Below are positions 49,545 to 58,352 of a stretch of DNA of 64,000 nucleotides, piece after piece. Source of the DNA: Chitinophagaceae bacterium (GTDB taxonomy: Bacteria; Bacteroidota; Bacteroidia; Chitinophagales; Chitinophagaceae); the NCBI GenBank assembly GCA_020403425.1, contig JADBXR010000002.1:682001-746000 (forward strand), read 5' to 3'. Every line of letters begins with the position of its first letter. The first letter of the stretch is position 1. A program made the translations under genes and the position numbers. The notes beneath the pieces are model-generated. The model did no database searches and was not told the origin of the DNA. It was given only the letters and a program-made list of their open reading frames with translations.

Positions 49545-51476
49545 CTATTTCCAGATATAAATAAATAGTACCGCCAATGCCGCTACACCCCCAAAAAAGT
49601 ATAACGCGTAGTTCTGCACCTTACCGGATTGCAATCCCTTGATCAGCTCAGAGATCCTGGCCGTGACAGATGCGAGCCAGTTCATCAATCCGTCAACAAT
49701 ATTCTTATCGATCCACGCGATCGGCTGACCAATCAGCGGGAAGATGATCTTTTTGGTAATGAACAGGTACAGCTCATCCATATAGAATTTACGGCTGGCC
49801 GCTTTGTACAGTCCACCCATGGTACTGGCCACTTTCTCAGGTTTATCATTCGCTACCCGGTACATCACCGATGCCAGCAGGATGGCCAGTATGGACAAAG
49901 CAACCGGTACAGCAGAGAAACCCAGGTCCATATGCGTTTCCAGAGCAACCCCATCAGACGTAACGAAATGGGCGAAGGGGATGAAACCAGCCACTACTGC
50001 ACAGATCGCCAATATCACCAGTGGGAACTTCATCGAAAAAGTTCCTTCCCCATGATCATGGGGGTGATGGGCCGCTTCCTTGTTCCAGAAAATGGAGAAA
50101 TACAGGCGGAACATATAAAATGAAGTGAGCGCTGCTGTGAATAGGGCCACCCCGAAAATGAGTTTGTTGGAATGGAACGCCGCCAGCAGAATCTCTTCCT
50201 TACTGAAGAAACCGGCAAAAGGTGGAACACCCGAAATGGCCAGACATCCTACTAGGAAAGCGATATGCGTAACTGGCATCAGTTTACGCAAACCGCCCAT
50301 GTCTTTCATGTCGTTGCTGTGTACCAGGTGAATGACAGCACCCGCACCCAGGAACAATAATGATTTAAAGAAAGCATGGGTGAACAGGTGGAACATGGAA
50401 GCCATATAACCCAAGCCCGATTCTCCACCCTGTTTGGAAACACCTAGCGCAAACATCATATAACCGATCTGCGACATGGTGGAATAAGCCAGCACCCGTT
50501 TGATATCCGTCTGCGTGCAGGCAATGATGGCCGCGAGCAATGCAGAAAAAGCGCCTACATAGGTTACCAGCTGCAGTGAAACCCCATCCACCGAGAAGAT
50601 TGGGAACAATCTTGCTACCAGGTATACGCCAGCCACCACCATGGTAGCCGCGTGGATCAAGGCAGAAACAGGTGTAGGGCCTTCCATTGCATCGGGTAAC
50701 CATATATGCAGCGGGAACATGGCCGATTTACCGGCACCGCCGATGAACACCAGTGACAATCCCCAGGTGAGCATTGACACACCCAGAAAACCCGCGGTTG
50801 TGATCCCGGCAAATTCCGCTGACTGTGTAGAGGTCAGTCTTTCGATCAGGGTAGTGATGTCCAGGGTTTGCCCGTAGAAAGCCAGTACCAATATACCGAT
50901 CAGGAAACCTAGGTCCGCAAAACGGGTTACGATAAATGCTTTTTTAGATGCCGCCACCGCTGATGGTTTGTTATAATAATAACCGATCAGCAGGAAAGAA
51001 GAAACACCCACCAGCTCCCAGAACATATAGATCTGGAACAGGTTACCGGATAATACCAGACCCAGCATGGAGAAAGTGAACAAGCCGAGATAGGCATAAT
51101 AAGTAGCAAAACGCTCCTCTCCCTTCATATACCCCAGGCTGAACACATGCACCATCAGTGAAACAAAAGTGACCACCACCAACATCATCACAGATATGGG
51201 GTCGATGATGGCACTGATATCGATGGATACATTGGGCGAAAATTCCAGCCAGGTGAATTTGAATGCAATAATCTTCTGGTAAACACCATTGAGCTGGCCA
51301 TCTTGCAGGAAGTACTGTCTGGCAGCCAGTAGTGACAATACGGTAGACACCAGCAGGGAACCAGAGCCCAGGATACCAGAAAAATTTTTAACGTATCTGC
51401 GCCCGAAAAGTCCCAGCAGTAGAAAGGTCAGCAGCGGCAACAACGGGATCCATACGATGTAGGAATAGTTTGACAT
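49545..51476 (-). CDS. nuoL: NADH-quinone oxidoreductase subunit L
   Basis: A 643-residue membrane proton-pump subunit, the largest of the antiporter-like set. It has the expected IYMFWELVGVSSFLLIGYYY, GKSAMFPLHIWLPDAMEGPTPVSALIHAATMVVAGVYL, ACTQTDIKRVLAYSTMSQIGYMM and a long C-terminal part with the lateral helix region. It follows nuoK by 5 bases. Confidence 0.97.
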   Translation of the reverse strand: MSNYSYIVWIPLLPLLTFLLLGLFGRRYVKNFSGILGSGSLLVSTVLSLLAARQYFLQDGQLNGVYQKIIAFKFTWLEFSPNVSIDISAIIDPISVMMLVVVTFVSLMVHVFSLGYMKGEERFATYYAYLGLFTFSMLGLVLSGNLFQIYMFWELVGVSSFLLIGYYYNKPSAVAASKKAFIVTRFADLGFLIGILVLAFYGQTLDITTLIERLTSTQSAEFAGITTAGFLGVSMLTWGLSLVFIGGAGKSAMFPLHIWLPDAMEGPTPVSALIHAATMVVAGVYLVARLFPIFSVDGVSLQLVTYVGAFSALLAAIIACTQTDIKRVLAYSTMSQIGYMMFALGVSKQGGESGLGYMASMFHLFTHAFFKSLLFLGAGAVIHLVHSNDMKDMGGLRKLMPVTHIAFLVGCLAISGVPPFAGFFSKEEILLAAFHSNKLIFGVALFTAALTSFYMFRLYFSIFWNKEAAHHPHDHGEGTFSMKFPLVILAICAVVAGFIPFAHFVTSDGVALETHMDLGFSAVPVALSILAILLASVMYRVANDKPEKVASTMGGLYKAASRKFYMDELYLFITKKIIFPLIGQPIAWIDKNIVDGLMNWLASVTARISELIKGLQSGKVQNYALYFFGGVAALAVLFIYIWK

Positions 51477-51481
51477 CTTTT

Positions 51482-51796
51482 TTAATATTTCAGTTCCGTG
51501 GCATCTTCCACATCTATTGAGTTATGACTTCTATACAGATTAATGATGATCGCGATCGCGATGGCCGCCTCCGCTGCGGCTATCGTGATGATGAACAGTG
51601 TAAAAAAGATACCCTCCAGTTTCTCCGGCCACAGATATTTGTTGAAAGCCACAAAATTGATGTTCACGCTGTTCAGCATCAGCTCGATCGACATCAGCAT
51701 GGTGATCATATTCCTCCTGGTGAACAGACCATACATGCCGATACAGAAGAGGGCTGTGCTGACAAATAAGATATGTGTTAACGGTATGCTGTTCAT
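51482..51796 (-). CDS. nuoK: NADH-quinone oxidoreductase subunit K
   Basis: A 104-residue three-helix subunit starting at the ATG at 51796 (MNSIPLTHIL); this start leaves one base after the nuoJ stop and gives the family length. The conserved MLMSIELMLNSVNINFVAF carries the membrane Glu used in proton transfer, and a second Glu is in AAAEAAIAIAIII. A longer reading to 51838 would overlap nuoJ and is rejected. Confidence 0.96.
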   Translation of the reverse strand: MNSIPLTHILFVSTALFCIGMYGLFTRRNMITMLMSIELMLNSVNINFVAFNKYLWPEKLEGIFFTLFIITIAAAEAAIAIAIIINLYRSHNSIDVEDATELKY

Positions 51797-51797
51797 A

Positions 51798-52394
51798 TCA
51801 GGCCTCCTTGTCTGTTTGGGTTGACGTAAAATCTGCATGGATCATCAGTTTGGCTCCTGCAGGACCCTGCTGTTCCGGGTCATTGGTATTCCGATTCTTC
51901 ATCGCGATCACGATACAACCGATCATCGATGCCAGTAATAACATGCTCACTACTTCAAACGGGAGGATGAAACCATGGTCGGTGGTACTGAGCATTTGCG
52001 TACCAATGGCATCCACCGTAACCCCGAATGGCCGTGTAGCCTGCTCTGCAAATCCATACTGCGCAATGATACTGTAGATCAGTGCCAGACCAAATACAAC
52101 GGCAAGGGCTCCAAACAGAGACCGACGGGTTACCGGTTTGGCCATCTCTTTACCGGACTGCTGTGTCAGGAAGATAGAGAAGATGATCAATACCACGATA
52201 CCCCCGACATATACAATGATCTGTACAGCGGCGATGAACTCAACCTGCAGCCAGAAATACATGGCGGCAATGCCTACCAGCGAAAACAACAGCCAGATGG
52301 CAGAACGGAATATCTTACGTGTGGTGACAGCCAGGATCCCGGTACCCAGGATAAAGGCTGATATCAGATAGAATATAATTGCGGCAGCTTCCAT
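51798..52394 (-). CDS. nuoJ: NADH-quinone oxidoreductase subunit J
   Basis: A 198-residue membrane subunit with five hydrophobic segments, including the conserved IVYVGGIVVLIIFSIFL helix that contains the pi-bulge region in this family. It overlaps the nuoI stop by one base and is followed almost directly by nuoK. Confidence 0.95.
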   Translation of the reverse strand: MEAAAIIFYLISAFILGTGILAVTTRKIFRSAIWLLFSLVGIAAMYFWLQVEFIAAVQIIVYVGGIVVLIIFSIFLTQQSGKEMAKPVTRRSLFGALAVVFGLALIYSIIAQYGFAEQATRPFGVTVDAIGTQMLSTTDHGFILPFEVVSMLLLASMIGCIVIAMKNRNTNDPEQQGPAGAKLMIHADFTSTQTDKEA

Positions 52395-52870
52395 TATTCA
52401 ACGCCCTCCCTGACTTTTGAACCTGGTTTATTTAATCGTTTGGTAAGTTTGTTTCTATCATATACACTGTGCTCAAAATTCTGCGCCATGCTGATGGCAC
52501 CTGTTGGACAGGCCTCCACACATAAATTACACATGGTGCAGAGCTCGAGGTGATAGATGAATGTATCAACGGCTTTTTTCTTTTTACCTTCCGGCGTCAT
52601 ATCGAACTTGGTGATGACCTTGATGGTACCATTAGGGCAGGCCAGCTCACAGGCGGTGCAGCCTGTGCAGGCATGTTCGTTGTTCTCATCATGCAACATC
52701 ACCACTTCCCCACGGAAACGTTCGGCCAATTTCAGAGTGTCGCGGTTATCGGGGTATTGTTCGGTAATGATCTCTTTGGTATGAAAGAAATAATAACCGG
52801 TCTTCCGCATCCCCTTCAGCAAAGAGGTTACACCGTTGTAAACATCCTTTATGTACTCTTTCAAAAACAT
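52394..52870 (-). CDS. nuoI: NADH-quinone oxidoreductase subunit I (2x4Fe-4S)
   Basis: A 158-residue iron-sulfur subunit from the ATG at 52870. Two 4Fe-4S motifs are intact: C68-C71-C74 with C78, and C111-C114-C117 with C121 (ACTGCTACELACP and LCTMCNLCVEACP). They carry electrons to the quinone site through NuoB. The 130-base gap before it (52871-53000) contains no gene that I can see, an odd break in an otherwise tight operon. Confidence 0.96.
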   Translation of the reverse strand: MFLKEYIKDVYNGVTSLLKGMRKTGYYFFHTKEIITEQYPDNRDTLKLAERFRGEVVMLHDENNEHACTGCTACELACPNGTIKVITKFDMTPEGKKKKAVDTFIYHLELCTMCNLCVEACPTGAISMAQNFEHSVYDRNKLTKRLNKPGSKVREGVE

Positions 52871-53000
52871 GATCCTGTTTTTATGTTGCCTCTGCATTCG
52901 GCTCCTGTTCTTTTCCGGATGATCGGGTTTCCCTGATTACCGGATCGTGAAACAGGTTTTAATACAGAGAGGTTATTGAATAGTAAACCTCCGAACCTTC

Positions 53001-54077
53001 CTAAAAATGCCAACCCATTATCGCTATCAACGTTACCAGCAGAATATTGAACAAACTGATTGGTAACAGGTATTTCCATTCCAGATTCAGCAGCTGGTCT
53101 ACACGCAAACGCGGGAAGGTCCAGCGGAACCACATGATCAGGAAAATGAGGAAGAAGGTCTTACCCATGAACCAGACCGATGAAGGAATATAATCCATCA
53201 GGTGATTGAACGATTCCCAATTGCCGATATGCAAAGGCATCCAGCCTCCCAGGAAAAGTGTAGCTCCGATCGAACACACAATGAAAATATTGATATACTC
53301 TGCCAGGAAAAAGAACGCAAAGCGCATACCCGAATATTCGGTATGAAAACCTGCGGTCAGTTCCGATTCTGCCTCTGCCAGGTCAAAAGGTGCGCGGTTG
53401 GTCTCTGCCGTAACTGCAATCAGGAAGATCACGAATGCAATGATCACCGGTATATGCCCTTTGAACAACCACCAGCCATCTTTCTGAGATTCGATGATAT
53501 CTGATATCTGCAAACTTCCGGTCAACACCACTACAGATAATATGGCCAGACCTGCAGAGAGTTCATAACTAACGATCTGTGCACCACTGCGCATTGCACC
53601 CAATAATGAATACTTATTATTACTGGCCCATCCGGCCATCAGGATTCCGATCACGGAAAGAGAGGATACGGCAGATACATAGAGTACCCCGATATTGATG
53701 TCCCATATCTGAAAATTCTTTGCAAAAGCGATGGGAGCCAACAGCAGCATAGCCACGATCATCACAATAAATGGCGCCAGGTTAAACAGGAACTTATCGG
53801 CCATATCCGGCGTCAATCCCTCTTTCATGATCAGTTTCACCGTATCGGCCACCGTCTGGAACATGCCTCCGGGTCCCACCCGGTTGGGCCCCAGCCTGAT
53901 CTGGATATGCGCCGCTACCTTTCTTTCCATCAATACGAGTACTAGCCCGAGTAAGGCAAACAAAGCGATCGCCAGCAGTATGATGATCGCACATTCAATG
54001 AGCAATGCAACCGTAGGGCTGAAGCTGCTGAATAACCAGTCCTGTATGGTTTTTGTTATGCCTTCTAAACTGAACAT
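53001..54077 (-). CDS. nuoH: NADH-quinone oxidoreductase subunit H
   Basis: A 358-residue membrane subunit that forms the quinone channel with NuoB and NuoD. Conserved parts are RKVAAHIQIRLGPNRVGPGGMFQTVADTVKLIMKEG, TAETNRAPFDLAEAESELTAGFHTEYSGMRFAFFFLAEY and WFRWTFPRLRVDQLLNLEWKYLLP. It comes directly after nuoD (74 bases), where nuoE, nuoF and nuoG would stand in a full 14-gene operon. Confidence 0.97.
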   Translation of the reverse strand: MFSLEGITKTIQDWLFSSFSPTVALLIECAIIILLAIALFALLGLVLVLMERKVAAHIQIRLGPNRVGPGGMFQTVADTVKLIMKEGLTPDMADKFLFNLAPFIVMIVAMLLLAPIAFAKNFQIWDINIGVLYVSAVSSLSVIGILMAGWASNNKYSLLGAMRSGAQIVSYELSAGLAILSVVVLTGSLQISDIIESQKDGWWLFKGHIPVIIAFVIFLIAVTAETNRAPFDLAEAESELTAGFHTEYSGMRFAFFFLAEYINIFIVCSIGATLFLGGWMPLHIGNWESFNHLMDYIPSSVWFMGKTFFLIFLIMWFRWTFPRLRVDQLLNLEWKYLLPISLFNILLVTLIAIMGWHF

Positions 54078-54151
54078 TGTTGATATATTACTTTCGTTTA
54101 TGATCGTTCACAGCAGATGCGGCATCACCGATCCACCATTCACAATTGTCT

Positions 54152-55288
54152 TTATCTGTCAATATCCGGGATCACCAGATCCAGCGTACCCATGGTCGCC
54201 ATCAGGTCACCGATCTTACTGCCGCGGGCCATATGGTCGAGCGCGGATAGGTTCGAGAATCCCGGCGAACGGTATTTGATGCGATATGGTGTGGTCCCAC
54301 CTTCACTTACCAGGTATACACCCAGTTCCCCTCGTGCTGTTTCCACCCTTGTATAGAATTCACCTTTCGGTGGTTTCAGTACCGCTTTTGTCTTGGCCTG
54401 GAAATCACCTTCCGGAATATTATCGATCAGCTGTTCGATGATACGGATAGACTGGTTCATCTCCTTTACGCGAACCAGGTAACGGGCAAAGGAATCACCG
54501 GCTGTATCCAGCACTTCATCAAACTCCACTTTACCATATACTTCATAAGGATAGATCTTACGGATATCGCAGCTAACCCCGCTGGCCCTTGCCACAGGTC
54601 CGCTGCAACCGTAGGAGATCGCATCTTCTTTGGACAGGTAACCCACGCCCTTGGTACGGCTTTGAAAGATCACATTATTGGTGACCAGGTCCTCGTATTC
54701 CGTTACCTTATCCTTGAACTGCTGTACAAATGCCTTTACTTTCTTCTGAAAATCCGGATGGATATCATACATCACCCCACCAGGCACCATATAATTCATG
54801 GTCAGTCTGGCCCCGCAGGAATCTTCCATGATCTCGGTGATCATTTCCCTTTCACGGAAAGCGTAGAAGAAGGGTGTGAATGCTCCCAGGTCCATTGCCA
54901 TTGCACCGATCCACAATTCGTGGGAAGCGATGCGGGTCAGCTCATTCATCAACACCCTGATCACCTGGGCACGTTCGGGAACTTCTATCTGCATGGCTTT
55001 TTCAACTGTCATGGCGCAGGCCAGGTTGTTGATATGGGCCGACAGATAATCCATCCTGCTGGTTACATAAGTAAACTGCCGGTAGGTCAGGCTCTCCGTC
55101 ATCTTTTCGATGGATCGGTGGATATAACCCAGATGGGGCTCAATTTTTTTAATGGTTTCACCGTTCAGAGTGATGACCAGGTGCAGCACACCATGTGTAG
55201 CCGGGTGCTGTGGTCCCATGTTGATCACCAGTTCGCCTTCAGAACCGCTTGCAGTAGTATCTTTTATCACCTCGGTTTGCGTATACAT
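54152..55288 (-). CDS. nuoD: NADH-quinone oxidoreductase subunit D
   Basis: A 378-residue peripheral subunit that, with NuoB, lines the quinone-reduction site. It has the expected VINMGPQHPATHGVLHLV, EPHLGYIHRSIEKM, NYMVPGGVMYDI and, near the C-terminus, RSPGFSNLSAL and IGDLMATMGTLDLVIPDIDR. NuoC and NuoD are separate genes here, unlike the CD fusion of some bacteria. Confidence 0.97.
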   Translation of the reverse strand: MYTQTEVIKDTTASGSEGELVINMGPQHPATHGVLHLVITLNGETIKKIEPHLGYIHRSIEKMTESLTYRQFTYVTSRMDYLSAHINNLACAMTVEKAMQIEVPERAQVIRVLMNELTRIASHELWIGAMAMDLGAFTPFFYAFREREMITEIMEDSCGARLTMNYMVPGGVMYDIHPDFQKKVKAFVQQFKDKVTEYEDLVTNNVIFQSRTKGVGYLSKEDAISYGCSGPVARASGVSCDIRKIYPYEVYGKVEFDEVLDTAGDSFARYLVRVKEMNQSIRIIEQLIDNIPEGDFQAKTKAVLKPPKGEFYTRVETARGELGVYLVSEGGTTPYRIKYRSPGFSNLSALDHMARGSKIGDLMATMGTLDLVIPDIDR

Positions 55289-55293
55289 GCCCG

Positions 55294-55746
55294 CTACAGT
55301 TTTATCATATTAATAGGGTCCTCAAAATCTTTTCGCAAAGGGAATCCTTCGAAATCATCGGTCAGGATCAGCCTGCGCAGATCAGGATGGTTCAGGAATA
55401 CGACACCGAACAATTCAAACACTTCTCTTTCATGGAACTCCGCCGTACGCCAGATATCACATACAGTCTCTATCTCGGGTTGATTCCTGTCAACTTTTGC
55501 TTTTACAACAATATTGTGCCTGTGCGAAGTGGAAGAAAGATGGTACACCATGGTCATATGTGTTTTCCAGTCAATACAGGTTAGACAGAACAGATAATCA
55601 AAATGCATGGCCGAGTTCCTCAGTCCTCTGGCCAGTTCTTTCCATTGGGCAGGCTCTACCTGAACATTCAGCCATTCACCTGTTTCATCAAAAGTGACGC
55701 TGGGTTCCAGGGCGAGTATCTGTTCTTTCAGTTCTTCGTTCGTCAT
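55294..55746 (-). CDS. nuoC: NADH-quinone oxidoreductase subunit C
   Basis: A 150-residue peripheral subunit. The family motif EREVFELFGVVFLNHPDLRRLILTDDFEGFPLRKDF is present near the C-terminus. It lies 5 bases before nuoD and 14 after nuoB. Confidence 0.96.
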   Translation of the reverse strand: MTNEELKEQILALEPSVTFDETGEWLNVQVEPAQWKELARGLRNSAMHFDYLFCLTCIDWKTHMTMVYHLSSTSHRHNIVVKAKVDRNQPEIETVCDIWRTAEFHEREVFELFGVVFLNHPDLRRLILTDDFEGFPLRKDFEDPINMIKL

Positions 55747-55760
55747 ACAATTACTTTATG

Positions 55761-56306
55761 CTAAACTTTGGATCCTTCACGGATCTGTTCGCGGGTTAAG
55801 CCACTTTTGATCTTTTCCTGCAGGGTGATCAATGCATGCAACAGCGCTTCCGGCCTGGGAGGACAGCCCGGTATGTATACATCCACCGGAATAATATGAT
55901 CGGCTCCTTTTACCACCGAATAGGTATTGTAAAAGAAAGGCCCGCCGCTGATAGCGCAGGCTCCCATGGCGATCACATATTTAGGGTCGGCCATCTGGTC
56001 GTACAGGCGTTTTAAAACAGGTCCCATTTTATTCACGATGGTACCGGCAATGATGATCACATCGGCCTGTCGCGGTGTGGCGCGGGTCACTTCAAAACCG
56101 AACCTGGAAAAATCGTATTTGGCAGATGCGGTGGACATCATCTCAATACCACAGCAACTGGTTGCAAAAGTGAGGGGCCATAAAGAGTTGGAGCGCGCCC
56201 AGTTGATCAGGCCATCAAAGCTGCTCACAATAATACCGCCTCCTGCTGTAGGGTGTATCTCACCCGGAAAATCTGATTGCGCCTGTTTGGTCTCGTTTAA
56301 CTCCAT
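55761..56306 (-). CDS. nuoB: NADH-quinone oxidoreductase subunit B
   Basis: A 181-residue iron-sulfur subunit holding cluster N2, the last electron carrier before quinone. Ligands are C51-C52 in [10 protein letters not shown]117 in [10 protein letters not shown] and C148 in [10 protein letters not shown]. It overlaps the end of nuoA by 10 bases. Confidence 0.97.
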   Translation of the reverse strand: MELNETKQAQSDFPGEIHPTAGGGIIVSSFDGLINWARSNSLWPLTFATSCCGIEMMSTASAKYDFSRFGFEVTRATPRQADVIIIAGTIVNKMGPVLKRLYDQMADPKYVIAMGACAISGGPFFYNTYSVVKGADHIIPVDVYIPGCPPRPEALLHALITLQEKIKSGLTREQIREGSKV

Positions 56307-56647
56307 TTCAATGCTCCTTTTTTATGTGCATATAAAAAGCCCATGAACAGTATGAATATGAAAATAAATATCTCTACAAGTGCCAGCAGTCCCACTTTTT
56401 TAACCACCACTGCCCAGGGGTACATGAATACCAGTTCCACATCAAAAATCAGGAAGAGCAGGGCAAACAGGTAATAACCCACATGGAATTGGTGCCAGGG
56501 AGATGTTTCGGTAGGGATACCGCATTCGTAAGGTTGACCTTTCTGGGAGTTGTGGCTTTTCTTCAAAAGTATTTTTCCAACCAGGATACCGCCGGCAGAA
56601 AAAAGGATGGCTGCCAGACCCAATGCAATCAATGAAATGGCTCCCAT
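56297..56647 (-). CDS. nuoA: NADH-quinone oxidoreductase subunit A
   Basis: A 116-residue membrane subunit with three helices. It contains [40 protein letters not shown], the hallmark segment of the family. It is the first gene of the Complex I operon, so the promoter should lie in 56648-56993. Confidence 0.96.
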   Translation of the reverse strand: MGAISLIALGLAAILFSAGGILVGKILLKKSHNSQKGQPYECGIPTETSPWHQFHVGYYLFALLFLIFDVELVFMYPWAVVVKKVGLLALVEIFIFIFILFMGFLYAHKKGALKWS

Positions 56648-56993
56648 ATTTTGAACGGGTTACAATTTTATACCCACATCCAAATTACGGAATTTCACAT
56701 GAAAAAAATTAAGTGCGCTAAGAATTGCACAGCTAATTTTAAAAAAAGTTGAAATGGCCAAAAATTATCGGAAATCTGCGGCTGTCAACAAATGACATAA
56801 ATCAGTTTTATGCAATTTTTTGTTCTGCTTTCCTGTTTTTCCGGGAAGTAGCTCCCCCTGTTGCAACTATCATTCTTTTACTAAACCTCGGTCCATTACG
56901 AGTGATAAAAACGACCCATAGCGCTGTAAACGCTTTTCGATACTGAACCGATCTGCCCGGAAACATTGCGTAAAAAGGGAAGTCAGTAAGCCA
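56648..56993. other. Intergenic region upstream of the Complex I operon
   Basis: A 346-base, AT-rich stretch between nuoA and the DinB-like gene. I found no gene. It must hold the operon promoter; TAATTTGG on the minus strand (near 56680) partly fits the TAnnTTTG -7 box of Bacteroidota, but no matching -33 element was found, so no promoter is called. Confidence 0.4.
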
Positions 56994-57443
56994 TCAGCTG
57001 TTCTCTACCAAACGCCGGTGATAATTGATCTGCCCCAGGTGATAATCGAGGTGCGCCAGCAGGTGTATCATGAAATATTGAGTGGTCATAGGATAATCGA
57101 ATACTTTTTCGGGATATTCTGTTTCCAGGATTTCCGTTGATAAAGAACGTATGGTCTTCGGAATAAGCACTGCCACATGATCCAGTTGCTGCAGCATATT
57201 AGCCAGCGGAACATTTCTGCTGCTGAATTCTTCCGGCCGGTTACGCTTATAGTGACTGGCGCCCAGTACGGCACCAATATAATGCTGCAGGTTACCCAAC
57301 AGGTGCAGGCACAAATTACCAGCCGGATTACTGGTGCCAGGCAGGGTCCTACATAGCAAGGCCTCATCCGTATATAAACTCATCTCTGCTTTGAGTTTCA
57401 GTATATCCCGTTCAAATAGTTTAGCCAGGTTCTCGGTTAACAT
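56994..57443 (-). CDS. DinB/YfiT-like four-helix metal-binding protein
   Basis: A 149-residue protein with the DinB-superfamily pattern of three metal-binding His: H47 in CLHLLGN, and H131 and H135 in LLAHLDYHLGQINYHRRLV near the C-terminus. Family members include thiol transferases and damage-inducible proteins with diverse roles. No specific substrate can be assigned. The gene is 11 bases after a short-chain dehydrogenase gene and may be cotranscribed with it. Confidence 0.85.
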   Translation of the reverse strand: MLTENLAKLFERDILKLKAEMSLYTDEALLCRTLPGTSNPAGNLCLHLLGNLQHYIGAVLGASHYKRNRPEEFSSRNVPLANMLQQLDHVAVLIPKTIRSLSTEILETEYPEKVFDYPMTTQYFMIHLLAHLDYHLGQINYHRRLVENS

Positions 57444-57454
57444 AGATGCGATTT

Positions 57455-58144
57455 TCAGGCGTTATTATAGACTTTATAGACCGACTCGCGCAAAGGGGCT
57501 CCTGTTTCCGATACGATGAACTCCAGTATACCGGCCAGGGCTTCCGGTTTTACCCAGATAGCCGGATCCACATCGGGCATTGACAGCCTGTTTATCGGGG
57601 TATCAAGAGTGGATGGCGCCACCACCGCTGCTGTCACATTTTTGCCTTTTGCTTCCTCATTCAGGTATTCTGCCAGTTTGAACAGCAATGATTTGCTGAG
57701 TCCATAGGCCAACATGTCTTTCCCCGATGCCGCTTCCAGTGCGGGCCTGGCCCCGATAAAGACCAATCGGCCATTACCCTTTTCCAGCATATGTATAAAC
57801 AGTGGCCTTGCAACCTGATAGGCGGTTTTAAAATTCAACGACACCTGCTGATCGATGTCTGCAGCCGAAGTGTTAGCGATCGTACCCATGGCAAAACCAC
57901 CGACCAGCATTAGTGCAGCATCGATAGTACCATATTTTTCGACCGAACGGTCAACAAATGCTGCGGCCGCCAGTTCATCTGCAAGGTCCACTACCTGAAC
58001 ATCAAGTCGCGGATCAGATGGCATTTCCGCTTTCTTATTTTCATGGACCACAGTGGCCACAACGCGGTAACCCTTACTGATAAAATACCTGGTTACAGCC
58101 GTTCCCAGGTTGCCGTTGGCGCCGGTGATGATAACAGTTTTCAT
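57455..58144 (-). CDS. Short-chain dehydrogenase/reductase (SDR)
   Basis: A 229-residue oxidoreductase starting at the ATG at 58144, which places the NAD(P) motif TGANGNLG (7-14) at the N-terminus as expected. The catalytic Y147-GLS-K151 is present; the usual preceding Ser is not obvious near 131-140 (FIGARPALEAAS), which may be shifted. Members reduce or oxidise small alcohols or ketones; the substrate is unknown. The longer frame to 58255 adds an implausible N-terminus. Confidence 0.88.
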   Translation of the reverse strand: MKTVIITGANGNLGTAVTRYFISKGYRVVATVVHENKKAEMPSDPRLDVQVVDLADELAAAAFVDRSVEKYGTIDAALMLVGGFAMGTIANTSAADIDQQVSLNFKTAYQVARPLFIHMLEKGNGRLVFIGARPALEAASGKDMLAYGLSKSLLFKLAEYLNEEAKGKNVTAAVVAPSTLDTPINRLSMPDVDPAIWVKPEALAGILEFIVSETGAPLRESVYKVYNNA

Positions 58145-58352
58145 GAATAGCAAAATGGTGAAGGAAGAGTAATTTACTGCTTTTTTCCCTAGCCTGTTTC
58201 CCCGGGGCACAGTCGAAAGACAGGAAACAGGCCACAACTGGTTTGTTAATAGCAAGTTAACAGCATACTACTGTTAATAAAAGCGACCCTGCTGCAGAAA
58301 ATAAACCGGTTCTTTGTACATTGAATTTATTTTGCAAGACAATTTTACCGGG

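Noticed and set aside
53001..54151. Remnants of nuoE/F/G between nuoH and nuoD
   Set aside because: The gap between nuoH and nuoD is only 74 bases, too small for a pseudogene remnant.
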